Shown here: positions 34,485 through 45,651 of the stretch, piece after piece | Layout of the letters: each line of letters opens with the position of its first letter | Position numbering within the stretch: the stretch's first letter is position 1 | Assembly: GCA_030704615.1 (NCBI GenBank) | Contig: CM060734.1 | Span: forward strand, 4,156,001 to 4,216,000 | DNA length: 60,000 bases | Source: Takakia lepidozioides | Lineage: Eukaryota > Streptophyta > Takakiopsida > Takakiales > Takakiaceae | Direction: 5' to 3' | Notes under the pieces: model-generated | The model's input: the letters and a program-made list of their open reading frames with translations, nothing else | The model's database searches: none | Told to the model about the DNA's origin: nothing | Made by a program: the position numbers and the translations under genes

Positions 34485-35325
34485 CTACAAGTGCACATAT
34501 ATTTGGAACTTTTTGGCCACATTACTCACCTCCCGCTTATACTCGCCGAACTGGAGGAAGCGATAATGCCACCATGCAAGCCAAATTACCATTGCTCCCT
34601 CGTCTGATTTCTTTACAGCACCTGACGTTGTCCACCAAGCCCGTCTACAAGCAAAAATTGTCTCTGCATCATCCAAGGTGGGAGCATTCTTCCATGTAAG
34701 ACACATAGAACGGTGGCGCTCTCTGAATTCTGGCGCCACGAGTCTATCTGTGTACTACGACAAGCTCTGCAGAAAATGGAACCCACAAGATCTCTCCTTT
34801 CCTTCCATTGGAACAATCGGGTCTTCCCCATACACCCTTCGCACTGCATCCCAATTTGCTTGTGCGTTGTCCGCCATGAAACCACGGAAATTCGGCGGGG
34901 GTAATCCCGCCCTGGCCATTTGCTCGTTTATTCCTTGCCAAAGATGCATCTCGGATTGTGAGTCCTCCCCTTTCATCTCACAAATAGCAATGGTCATTAG
35001 CATCTTGCAGCGGGTGTCGTAAACATGTGCACCCATTGTCACCCACTGGTGATTTGTAATGTGCTTGATATGGTCGAACATGACCCAACTGTTTGACAAG
35101 TCTCCACTCGTCATCCGGTGGACCAGCTCCACGCCGCTGCCAGGCCCACACGTGGACATTTTGAAGATGAAACAATGATCTGCCTCACTCCCTTGTCCTA
35201 GAAAACGACTTCCATGAATGTAGTCATATCCACATCGTTGCTTCACCTCCAGAATGGACTGCATATCTGATCCTCGCCCAATTTTTTGCTTGCACGACAC
35301 AATGTGGTTGTGGACATTGGGGGAG
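34485..35325 (-). pseudogene. MULE-type transposase remnant (second copy)
   Basis: Homologous to the transposase at 40373-43845: matches include SPNVHNHIV, QRCGYDYIHGS, FKMSTCGPGSGVELVHRM, MFDHIKHI, the FMADNAQANWDAVRRVYG segment and the following Cys-His (CGFHFLQSL). After a frameshift near 34750, the tail reads RAWWTTSGAVKKSDE and WLAWWHYRFLQFG. The N-terminal zinc finger and C-terminal SWIM region are absent. Clearly diverged from the other copy, so an older or distinct family member. Its right end is cut by gypsy-3. Confidence 0.75.
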
Positions 35326-35329
35326 CAGA

Positions 35330-36782
35330 CATGGGACACCGATCCAGAATAGACCAAGGGCGAGGACCCAATGGTGAGGAACTGTGTTACTATTGTAACC
35401 AGGCAGGACATCGCAAAGCAGCCTGTCCATTCTGGATCAGACACCAAAATGAGATGAGAGTTCCTGTGAATGAAGGCCCAGTAGTGGCAGCTCACATGGT
35501 TATGCCATGTATTGTACCATAAGTAAGTACAATGATAGTTACCAGAAGCAAAGCTAAACTAATACCTCCAATGGATGAGGAGGAAGATGTAAATGAAGAT
35601 GGCAGTGGTGTTCCTGAAGATGATGAGGCATGGAGAGATAAGAAGGAACTACACAAGGAAGTGGCTGATACCATAAGGGAAATGCAGAAGGATACTGATA
35701 TCCCTATGGCAGATTCTTCTGACTCTGAAAGAGAAGATGAAGAAGGTGAAGAGGAAGTGAAGCAAGAGGTTTCACAGGTGCAGGATAACGAAGGGGCTTT
35801 GGCGGAAGTAATATGCCAATCTAAAGCTGAGATTATAATTGGGCAGCTATTGGCTGTGGCACCCCATTGTGGACACAGGCTGTATCAAGCAATCAATCAT
35901 ATTGCTCATGTGACAGAGAACACAGACCACACAAACAGCAGGGTGACAAGTTGTAATGTGAAGCCTGAAGGGCGAGAAACAGTCATGGACTTTGATGATT
36001 CCATGCTAGTAATCCAATTGAGAATTGGAAGCATAGACTTGACTGATGTACTGATAGATGGAGGCTCAGGAGTGAATATTATGACAGACCAATTAAGGCA
36101 GAAGCTTGGTCTAAGTAACATGAAACCAGCCCCATTCACAGTAACAATGGTAGATCAAAGGAGTGTACAGCCATTAGGCTTGATAAGAGGAGTAAAGATA
36201 CAGATTCAGAAGATGATCTTTAAGATCACAGTGACTGTGTTGAAAATGGATGATGTCATGGAAGCTTACTCATTATTGCTGGGTCGACCATGGCTAAAAC
36301 AGACCAGGGTATTCCATGACTGGAATTCCCAATTACTGACTGTGCATGATGGGAAACACAAGATACAGATCATCACTAAGAAATCTGGTAGGCTACCTGC
36401 TACACGGAGACCTCGTGGAGTCAGAGAGTATGACTGGAGGGGAGGGCTTGATGAGGAGCAGGAAGCTACACTGTTTGCTGCACACCCAGAGTGGGAACAG
36501 GTTGCAGAAATGCAACTGGGAGGCCTGAGTTGCTTTAAAGGTATCTATTGTGGTACAGTAACAGCAACACCAATTGAGGGGGAAACAAGTAGTTACCCAC
36601 CATACTTCTATGAGGAAAGAGAGGGAGAAATAGAAATCCTAGAGGAACCAGCCACTATGAGTTTACAGGATGAAGTAGTGGTTGGATGGACAATCACAGC
36701 TGAAAAACAGGTGAGAGAAGTGAATGTGGGAACTGAGGAGGAACCAAGAATGGTGAAAGTTGGGGCTGACTTAGAGCCATAA
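35330..36782 (+). pseudogene. Gypsy-3 gag zinc knuckle and protease
   Basis: CYYCNQAGHRKAAC at about 35390-35430 is a CCHC knuckle, followed by a stop at 35519. The frame from 35532 (416 codons) is acidic at its N-terminus, then has VLIDGGSGVNIMTDQL, the active site of a gypsy protease with DGGS replacing DTGA, as in Athila-like elements, and LLGRPWL downstream, a flap-like landmark. It ends at a TAA at 36781 just before RT. Confidence 0.8.
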
Positions 36783-36848
36783 TTCTTTGAGGAAGCTAAG
36801 AGCCTGTTTATCAAATACAAAGATGTATTTGCTTGGAGCTATGAAGAT

Positions 36849-38264
36849 ATGAAAGGGATACCACCTGAGATCTGCCAGCATAAGATTGAACTGGAACCAG
36901 GGTCAGTACCAATCAAACAGGCAAGGTACAGGATGAATCCCAACTATGCACAGAAGGTTGGGGAGGAGATTAAGAAGTTGGCTGAGGCTAAGTTCATATA
37001 CCCGATAGAGTATACAACTTGGCTATCACCCATTGTGATAGTTCCCAAGAAGAATGGCAAACTGAGAGTTTGTGTGAACTATAAGAAGTTGACTGATAGT
37101 ACAAAGAAAGATCCCATTCCTTTGTCATTCACAGAAGTTGTACTGGACACTGTGGCAGGCCATGAAATGTACTCATTCATGGATGGTTTCAGTGGGTATA
37201 ACCAAGTACAAGTAGCTGAAGAGGATCAGGGAAAGACAGCTTTCATCATAGACTAGGGTGCTTATGCATACAAAGTCATGCCTTTTGGACTTTGTAATGC
37301 ACCAACAACTTTCCAGAGAGTGATAAGTGAATCTTTCCATGAGTATCTGGATGATTTCATGCAAGTGTTCTTAGATGACTTCAGTGTGTATAGCTCTAAG
37401 AATGAGCACATGCAGAAGTTGGAGTTATGTTTGGCTAGATGCAGGATGAGAGGTCTTGGTCTGAATCCAGAAAAGTGTACTTTCTGTGTGAACTCAGGGG
37501 TACTTCTGGGACACATTGTGTGTAAGAAGGGATTGCTTGTGGATCCTAGAAAGACTGAGGCCATTAAAGCAACCCCACCACTAGTAAATGTTAAGGCTCT
37601 AAGGAGATTCCTTGGACAAACCAGCTACTACAGAAGGTTTGTCAGGCGGTATGCACAGATGGCAGCACCATTGAGCAAGCTTTTGGAGAAGGATGCAGTA
37701 TTTGTATGGACAATTGAATGTCAACAGGCATTTGAGGCACTTACAATGTCAGTAACAACTACACCTATGTTGATTAACCCTCACTGGCATGTGGTATTTC
37801 ATGTACACTGTGATGCCTCAGGAGAAGCATTGGGGGCTGTGTTAGCCCAAAATGTCACATGAAACATAGATTCACCTGTGTACTATGCTAGCAGATTGTT
37901 GAACAGTGTTGAGAGGAACTATAGCACTATTGAAAATGAAGCTTTGGCAATGATTTATGCAGTCAAGAAATTCAGGCATTACCTATTGGGAAGGAAGTTT
38001 ATGTTTTATGTGGATCAACGGGCTTTGATTTATCTGGTGAACAATCCTTTGATAAGTGGCAGGATAGCAAGATGGTTGATTATCTTGCACGAGTTTGAAT
38101 TTGAAGTTGTTTACAAGCCTGGATGTTTGCATCTTGTGGCAGATCACTTATCACACCTTTCAGCAGGAGAACCTGCCACAGGAGTAGACGATCAACTACC
38201 TGATGCGAGTTTATTTGCAGTGGAAGTGCAGGGAAGTGCAGATGATTGGTTAGATTGGCAGTGA
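36849..38264 (+). pseudogene. Gypsy-3 RT and RNase H
   Basis: Frames 36849-37256, 37278-37862 and 37878-38264 are one reading broken by a TAG at 37255 and a TGA at 37861. Motifs: PIVIVPKKNGKLRVCVNYKK, the MPFGLCNAPTTFQRV block, QVFLDDFSVYSS (active site), YYRRFV; RNase H: HCDASGEALGAVLAQ, YSTIENEALAMIYAVKKF and HLVADHLSHL. The usual YxDD Tyr is replaced by Phe/Leu (FLDD), seen in Athila elements. Confidence 0.85.
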
Positions 38265-38357
38265 CCAATCAGATATTACCTTACTCATGGTCAGTGCCCA
38301 CCCAATTACGGGAAGGAGCAGAGGAAAAGAATAGCTATCAAGGCATTACCATATACT

Positions 38358-39469
38358 ATGATAGGTGGAAGATTGTATAAGCTAGGACCTGATGGAGTTC
38401 TTAAACGATGCTTGTACCACCATGAAGTAAATAAAGTTTTGGAAGAAGTTCATAAAGGAGTGGCTGGAGGTCATTTTGGAGAAAAGACTACCAGTAGGAA
38501 AATACTATTTGCAGGTTACTGGTGGCCTACTTTATTCAAGGATGTACACAAGTTTTGCAAGAATTGTGATGAGTGTCAGATGCTAGGACCTTTGCAAAGA
38601 TCTGGGAAGATGGCTTTGCATCCTACGATGCCTACTGACCCATTCCAGAAATGGGATTAGACTTCGTTGGATCAATTAATCCACCAGCCAGAAATACACA
38701 GAACAAGTATATAATCACAGCCACTGATTAAACCACAAAATGGGTGGAAGCTAAGGCTCTGAGGACAAACACAGCTAAGTCCACAGCAAGGTTCCTATAT
38801 GAGAACATTCTCACAAGATTTAGTTGTCCCCTGGAATTTATCAGTGATCAGGGAAGTCATTTCATTAATGAAACCATAGAACTATTGACTAAGGAGTTCA
38901 TGATTGTGCACAGGAAGAGTACAACCTATTACCCACAGGGCAATGGGCAGGCAGAGGCCACCAACAAAATACTATGCATTATCTTGGCTAAGATAGTCAA
39001 TGCAAATAGGACAGACTGAGACACAAAGTTGTTGACAACTTTGTGGTCATACAAGACTTCGTATAAAGTCACCACCAAGTATACACCATTCCAATTAGTT
39101 ATGGTTATGGAAGCTTTACTTCCAGTGGAATTCTTATTACCTACCATGAGAACTAAATGGGGAAAGAGAATGGAATTGGAGGATTCAATTAAAGTAAGGA
39201 AACATGAATTATATCATGTGGAAGAAGTACATGTTGATGCAGCAGATAACATGACCAGAATTCAGATGAAGAGGAAGGATCAGTTTGATGAAGGTAAATT
39301 GAAGGTGATTTGGTACTGTGGTTGCAGAAAGAAGGAAAGATTAAAGTTTCTAAGCTTAAATCACCATGGAAATGACCTTATGTCATACAGAAGATGTATG
39401 ATAACAACACAGCTATGTTACAAACCATTAACAAAGAGATGTTTGGTAGAGTCAATGCCAATAAGTTGA
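38358..39469 (+). pseudogene. Gypsy-3 integrase
   Basis: HHCC domain GGHFGEKTTSRKIL...CKNCDEC (38460-38580), then DFVGSI with the first Asp, EFISDQGSHF with the second, and PQGNGQAEATNKIL with the Glu. Broken near 38657, at a TAA near 38730 and a TGA near 39018. The C-terminal part 39029-39469 is Lys-rich and ends without a recognisable chromodomain. Confidence 0.8.
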
Positions 39470-39984
39470 AGAGATACAGTGGTATCCATGATAGACCATT
39501 GCAACATGATTTGCATCCACAGATGCAGTCACAGGCTACATCAGTAGCACCAGGGGAGCATGAAGCACTTGTCATAAAGCCGAATGTGAATGGTCACAGC
39601 AGAGAACACAGGTGTTCACACAGCCATCAACAAACACAGCATTACAGCATATCACAGCTTACCACAGCTTGTCACAGCCTGTCACAGCCCAACACAGACA
39701 ACCAACGACGCTACCGCGGGAGCCTGGCGCGTGAGCGTGTGAGCGTACGCTCACACAATGATGACGTGGCGTGAGCCTACGCTCACGCTGCTGACATGCG
39801 CTAATGCTGACGTGGCGTGAGCCTGGTCCAGGTCATGCACGTCACCACAAAGAAGGTGGGCCTATAACCGTGGAGCCCCCAACTGCTGATTTCACCACAT
39901 TGAAGTGAAACGGATGAAGGGTTTTGGGCTTCTGGAGTTCAACCTTTCTGTAACAGGAGCTTCATTTCGTAGAACTGAAATGAA
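39470..39984. other. 3' region of gypsy-3 and border of the MULE-like element
   Basis: Holds CACAG-type repeats (about 39640-39690), self-complementary GTGAGC/GCTCAC stretches (39735-39800) and a CCTATAA box at about 39861. The phrase GTGGCGTGAGCCT at 39815 recurs at 50874, next to a CACAGACAAC that also recurs (39690, 50936), so the two sites may carry related retroelement ends. No gene. Confidence 0.4.
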
Positions 39985-40171
39985 CCTCGTGTCGACACAA
40001 GGGGGATTTGGAGAACTTCAACAAAACCTCGTGTTAACACAGGTTGTTTTCCTGGAACAAAAATGAACTTCGTGTTGACACGATGTTGTTTTTTGAGAAC
40101 TAAAATCATCCTTGTGTCAACACAAGGAGGATTTGGAGAACTTCAAGTAAACCTCGTGTTGAGACGAGGTT
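39985..40171. repeat. Array of five palindromes at 42-bp spacing
   Basis: Units centred near 39993, 40035, 40076, 40118 and 40160. Each has a core GTGTYRACAC (the last one imperfect) with outer arms AACCTC...GAGGTT or CCTTGT...ACAAGG. Spacing of centres is 42, 41, 42 and 42 bp. The linkers are also partly repeated (GGATTTGGAGAACTTCAA twice). It lies just beyond the 3' end of the transposase gene. Confidence 0.85.
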
Positions 40172-40372
40172 GATTTGATCATCTGTCTATCTGAAGGTAG
40201 TTTCTTCTGTTTGCTAATGAAAAGAGAATGACAAACCAATGCGACAAATGCATTGACCCACGCATAGCAAATATGTTAGACGTCATACATTGAGAGCCAC
40301 TGGACTGAACAGTCATTCCATTACAAGTTGTAGTCAAGGAAAAACACCGATTTTTATGGGCTTGTATCCCGC

Positions 40373-43300
40373 TGTAGAAGTGGTGTTGACTTCGTTGAAA
40401 CTCTAGTGGCTTGGTGAATGAGAAGTCGCGCTTTGGATCACAAACCATCCTTCTCAAGAAGACGAAGTAAAGGTGTTTTGCACGGTATGAACTTCCCTCT
40501 CTTTCCCAAACTACTTGAAAGCATACCAACAAAACTGGACATGTACAATTGGGAAAATTGGAAACAGTGATTTCGTACGTCCTGTCCTGCCAGGCAGATG
40601 CGGATGAGATCATGGTGAAGACCCGACCATACCCTGGATCAGGGCACTTCCATTGTTCCCGCAACACGAGCGTGAAGCATTCTGGCGGACTCAATTTTGC
40701 CGTAGTGTTCTGCGGTTGGAGGGAATCGTCGAACAAGCTTCCCGTTCCGTCTGGTTGGCCACAAGTGAGCGTCAGGCGGAGGTACCCGTGAACCGCTTCC
40801 ACTTGAAGCACCTTCACGTGCAATGGAATGTCTGGCTAGGGAGAAACCGCCGCTCTTCCAGCATTGCAATCTCTCGATGAGTGAGACCTGTGCCCATCTT
40901 CACAGGCCACACGGTTGGTGGAGTAGGCTTCCTTACCACGGAAGGCCTCACTGTCCCATGCACACATCTCCCACAATCGTCAGCGCAGAACCAAACTTGT
41001 GGTTCTTTGCCTCGCCTTGTCCGTAAGGGAGAAACAAACCCGTGAATGTAGGAGCTGCAGTGCGTTCTTTCCCTCTGGATATTAATGATGTACATTTTTC
41101 ATGATTGGTGGCCCTGATCGCCGCGCATTTCACACGCGATCCAGCACTTGTGCGTTCTATATGCCAAACATCGTCCAAGCCCTCAGACTCGATTATATGC
41201 GACACCACGTTCTGGTCTTCAACCATTGCAGTGACAGTGCTTGATGCAGGGGTCCGGTCTGGGGCAGAGTAGCCCTCACCTGTGGATGTTCCGCAATTCC
41301 ATCTCTGATCCAAGGGAACACGTGGCGTCGAGAAGTTGACCCTGTCCGCCCTATGGGAATCTGCATCCGATCCCGGAGGGGTGTCCAATTTCCGTTTGCA
41401 AGACCCGAATCTCTCTTCGCCTTCCAGATGGGGAACTCTTCCCACGAGAGGGGTGCCATCTGCACATATGCTCACTGCCCGCTATTTTGCTAGGATCCCC
41501 TGATCTTCCAGCTGCCCGCAACATCAACTCGCTCCTGTCCGGACCTTTGCCACCAAGGCCACCCTCAAGAATGACCTGTATCTGGTTTGCTGCTGTAGAG
41601 CACGAATAAGGTCATCGGCCGTCGCTGCATACAAATCTCTCCCTTTTTTGCCGGATTGTTGCAACCAGGCATTGTGCACTGTCTCCGCAAGATTGCAAGA
41701 AGGCATGTCCGCCATCTCCTCAATGGACATATGCTGCAAGGCAAAAAAACACAAGCCCATATTAGAGTTGGACCTGAAAGATATATTGGAAGCACCCAAA
41801 CAAACTTTTGAATGCAAACCACTCACCGTTGTCATGGCCGCTCCCCACTGTCGGTAACGGAAGTGCCAAAATGCGAACCAGTCTTGCAGTGCCCTCATGC
41901 TGTCCTCCGATGCCGCTCCAGATGAGTACCACCAGGCACGAATTGTCTGGAACAATGTATTCGCTTCCCCCATAGTTTTGGCGTCTTTGTACTGTTTGCA
42001 CAGTTGACGATGCATACTCTGCATATCTGGCTTGATGTACGTCTTTGTGTGTTTGTCGAGGGATTGTGTCCAATGGAAAAGACACGTACGTTCTCTTCCA
42101 GGCATTGGCACTTTTGGATCTCCCGACCCGAACACAATGCGGACAGCGTTGAAGTTAGCTTGAGCACTATCGGCCATGAAACCAACAAAATTGGGAGATG
42201 GGAGACCATTGGAGGCCATAACACGAATGAGAGCTTCCCACATGAGCTGCTGTGAATCTGTGTCCTCTGACTGCATGTCACACACTGCAATTGTCATGAC
42301 CCGCTGGTACACAGGGTCGTAAACATGACATGCCATTGTGGTCCAGTCTTTAACTCTCTTGACATGATCGAACATAAGGAAGCAGTTGCCAAGATCGCCA
42401 CCCTTCTGCATACGTTTAACCAGGCTGACCCCGCTGCCCTCACCTTTTGTGGACATTTTGAACAAGAACACTTTCCTGGCTCCTTGTCCCGGGAAAACGC
42501 TGTCTTGGATGTAGTCGTACATGCTCCTTTTCTTCAAATCCATAATATTGTCCATATAACCTCGGCTCCCAGAGCCCATTCTTAAAGCGTTCACCTGATT
42601 CCTAATGTTTGGAGAATCAAAGCAGAGAAATGGTCCATAACAGTGTCCAAAGCTGGTCCTTCCAGCATTCCTCCAACCGAATTTGATGCACACAGAATAC
42701 GGCTTTCCAGAAAGGACTTGCTCGCCCCCATGGCAATTGCAGATGTGGTGCCAGTTGGATTGGTATCCAACTCTTGCCTTATCAGACGAGAGACTGTGTC
42801 AACGCTCTCCCTATAATCCCCCTTGGACACAGGGTGGTTGTGAAAAACCGAAATGGACACAGGCTCTAGTCAGGTTTTGAATCGATGCACCACATAATAC
42901 ATTCTGGCGCCACACAAAGCAAGGCAGCAAGGTGGTACCCTACAGAACTTGCACACAAAAGTGTTACTGTATGGTGGTGTTACCCCAGGCTTGAATGGAT
43001 TCTCACTGACTCCATCCCATTCGCTTTGGTTTTGCACACCTGACAATGCGAAGTGTCTGCATTTCATGTTCTCGCATTTCAGGTGCCCATTACAGACTGT
43101 TCGCCTGAATATGAGGTTGTCGTTGTTGTGAATATTGGATGTTTTTTGCGGGCACCAAGGGTGCCCATCGTGCTTTTTGTCCATTCCTTCCAGGAGACTG
43201 GAAATCCCCCCACGCGACCAGGAGGAGGCAGCTCAAAACAGTATTACCATCAAACGATTCCGGCAAGAATGCCACCCTTTCAATATTGAAAGTGCTCCAG

Positions 43301-43845
43301 TCTATCCCCCTCAACTCACTCTTGAATCCTGCCATCCCACCCATGCTTTCAATTTAGGAATGACACTGGAGATCTCCTCCACATCTGGTTCTACATGTGG
43401 ACATGGCTGATCCACAGGCGGAATTGCACATGTGTCATCGGAGGATGAGTCCGAAAGGTCAACTACAGTGTTAACGGCAGTCGCCTCCTTCTTCACAACC
43501 TGGTGTCTTCTCCTGGGCCACTGATGCTGCCGTGCCAGGAGTTACGAACGATCCTGCAGACTGTCTCAGAGGAGCACTGAGCACCCTGTATCTGCCTGGA
43601 GGCACTCTCCATTGCGTGGTTGGTGCAGTTTGCGATGGTTTCTGGAACGCGTACTTGAGCAGTTTTCCATTGGCATCGTACACTTCCCTCTGAAGGAATA
43701 GACTACCATTTTCCAACCGAAACTGCGTTGCGAGGACGAGTTCATGAACCACCGCAAAACCATCATCTTCCTCGTAAGAAAATGGAACAGGGTGGTCGTC
43801 ACTGAAGAAGTCCGCGTCAAGGGAGCCCACAGCCTGGGAAGCCAT
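40373..43845 (-). pseudogene. MULE-type transposase with N-terminal zinc finger and C-terminal SWIM domain
   Basis: Start Met at 43845. N-terminal part (43845-43311) ends with an acidic VVDLSDSSSDD that fits a SUMO-interacting motif. Then a Cys/His-rich FLYWCH/WRKY-GCM-like finger (42870-43184, C..C..H.F then C-x2-C) and FHNHPVSKG. Core frame 42693-41524: FDHVKRVKDW (first Asp), FVGFMADSAQANFNAVRIVFG (second Asp), CLFHWTQSL, then a helical part; an intron at about 41829-41734 has GT-AG ends and is in frame. The C-terminus has FPNCTCP (40560-40536) and KHLYFVFLRR, a SWIM CxCxnC/AxH finger as in MULE and FAR1 proteins. Shifts near 43500, 43340, 43200, 42650 and 40480 suggest it is now inactive. 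Confidence 0.72.
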
Positions 43846-44583
43846 ATGTCGATGTTGCTTCAGAAAGTACAGTTCAAGTCCGATGGTGCTTCTGAATGCA
43901 GGTTGTGTGAGAGTGGAGTTTTGGCGTCCTCATACACAATTGTTTCTCTCAGAATTGCCCCACCAGTGCAATTAGCTGACAGATTCACTGACAGAGCCGC
44001 CAATGTCGTTGTCATGTCAGGAGAGGCAGAAGAGATGCCATTTTCGCATTAAATTTTGACGGCGACTGCACATGAATATAATTCTCATTCCTCTGGAACA
44101 TTCCACCCTAAATTACCCAACAATGAATTTTTTCAGATGAGAGTCGATTACACCCCTAACGATTTTTGGATGGATGATGTTTGAATGATATCTGCCGTTA
44201 TACATAGGGTTAGACCCCAACGAATTTTGTAAGGATGATGATTCATTGATCTCCGCCGTTAAACATAGGGGTAGAGATACCCCGATTACATTTTTGGAAG
44301 GATGATGTTTCAATAATTCCGGCCGTTTTACATAACGACTACATAGACACGTGTTCGCCATGCATGTGGATTGAGTCGGTGGCGCACTGAACGGTCCGAG
44401 CGAACATCTTGGCGTTGAAGGCCCCGCGATGAACCTCAGATAGTGTTCGTTTTTCCTGAGTAACTCATTTTCTTTGCAACCCTGGATTCCGCAGAGACGG
44501 TGTCCCTACTTCGAGGGAGAAGCAGGCGTCGAAGAACACTGTATTTCACGTCAAACAAGGAAAGGGCACGCGCTAAGGAGAGG
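43846..44583. promoter_or_regulatory. Divergent intergenic region with a triple repeat
   Basis: Sits between the start codons of the two divergent genes, so it should hold both promoters. Three copies of a 61-67 bp repeat begin near 44160, 44221 and 44283, each with GGATGATG (44172, 44233, 44300) and GCCGTT (44194, 44255, 44322) followed by ACATA. No clear TATA box. Confidence 0.6.
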
Positions 44584-45024
44584 ATGAGAAAGGCGAGACG
44601 GGAGCTTAGAATGGGAGAAGAAACCCCGCGAGATGAGGAAGAGGAAGGGCAAAAGAGGATACGGCAACCGCAGTGTGGAGAGGAAGGTCTTGAAGTGATC
44701 CAGGAGGCGACAGACGAGCAACCTGCAATCGAAGGAGGGGATGAGGAGGAAGTAAGCTGGGCTCGGGAGGAAGCAGTGAGTGTACAGAACCTGGCCTTCA
44801 AAGACCAGGGAGAACAAACGGACGTAGGAACGCGCCGTCTGCCCCTGTTTCGCACCATCGCGACCTCCTTGGAAGCATGCTACCTGACCGCATGGAAAAA
44901 TTGAACGCGACAGGAGCATCATCAAGTGCAAAGCAGAAACCCCAGGTAGCTACGAACTTTCTTTTTCTCTCTCTGTTTCTGTCTTTTTCTCTCTCTGTTT
45001 CATGCTAAGCATTGAGGACGACAT

Positions 45025-45651
45025 CAACTTGCGTCAACGCAAGGTTGAAGTCGACCTCCAAAGTGTATTTGCTGGGCTCAAATCAGTGCAGAACTGCACC
45101 ACAATCTGTACTGTTTCATGCTAAGCATTGAGGTGGACATCAACCTTGCGTCAACGCAAGGTTGAAGTCGACCTCAATGCTTTTTTGCTGGGCTTTAAAC
45201 AGTGTAGAAACTGCACTACAATCAAGGTAGAGAGACATGGATGCTTCCGACGCATCATGGATTTCAAAGACGAAGCAGAGACAGGAGTCTCCATTTACTG
45301 TACATTTTTGCTTTGCTGAACCCCGATAAGACAGCTCGCAATCAACCTTGCGTCAACGCAAGGTTGATCCCAACCTGCATATTGTATGTTTAGAGCTTGT
45401 AGTGAAACCAACAGGCTGCACAGGAATCAACTTGCGTTGACGCAAGGCTGGTTTTCATGATAGCTTTGCACAATGGATGCGTCCGATATCCCACTCTCCT
45501 CACTGTAAGGTAGGGAAAGTTCATTCTTCGAGGCTCCCAAAAGAACCCTGCGTCAACGCAAAACATAATTTGGGTCCAAACGTCTTTCCTGTATGCCTTT
45601 CAGTCTAAGTTACTTCCCCATCAATCAACCTTGCGTCAAAGCAAGGTTGAT
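45025..45651. repeat. Six palindromes (TTGCGTCAACGCAA type) in intron 1
   Basis: Cores at 45029-45042, 45146-45159, 45348-45361, 45432-45445, 45549-45560 and 45631-45644. Arms often extend to CAACC...GGTTG or ATCAACC...GGTTGAT (28 bp at 45341-45368). The first two lie in a tandem duplication with a 116-bp period (about 44995-45232). All are within the intron 44946-45697. Confidence 0.88.

Larger units (their letters stand above)
35330..39700 (+). mobile_element. Gypsy-3: decayed Ty3/gypsy element
   Basis: Plus-strand gag remnant, protease, RT, RNase H and integrase in gypsy order, abutting the transposase remnant on its left. No LTRs can be paired in the window. The RT active site is FLDDF rather than YIDD, as in the Athila/Tat lineages, and the protease reads DGGSG. 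At least seven in-frame stops lie along pol, several at positions where Trp, Gln or Arg is expected (TGG to TGA/TAG, CGA to TGA), consistent with deamination decay. Confidence 0.85.

Noticed and set aside
39985-40171. CRISPR-like array
   Set aside because: Repeats are imperfect, linkers are themselves repeated, no cas genes, and the setting is eukaryotic.
44436-44931. Two minus-strand frames opposite exon 1 of the methyltransferase-like gene
   Set aside because: Serine/Leu-rich antisense of an acidic exon; no start context or homology.
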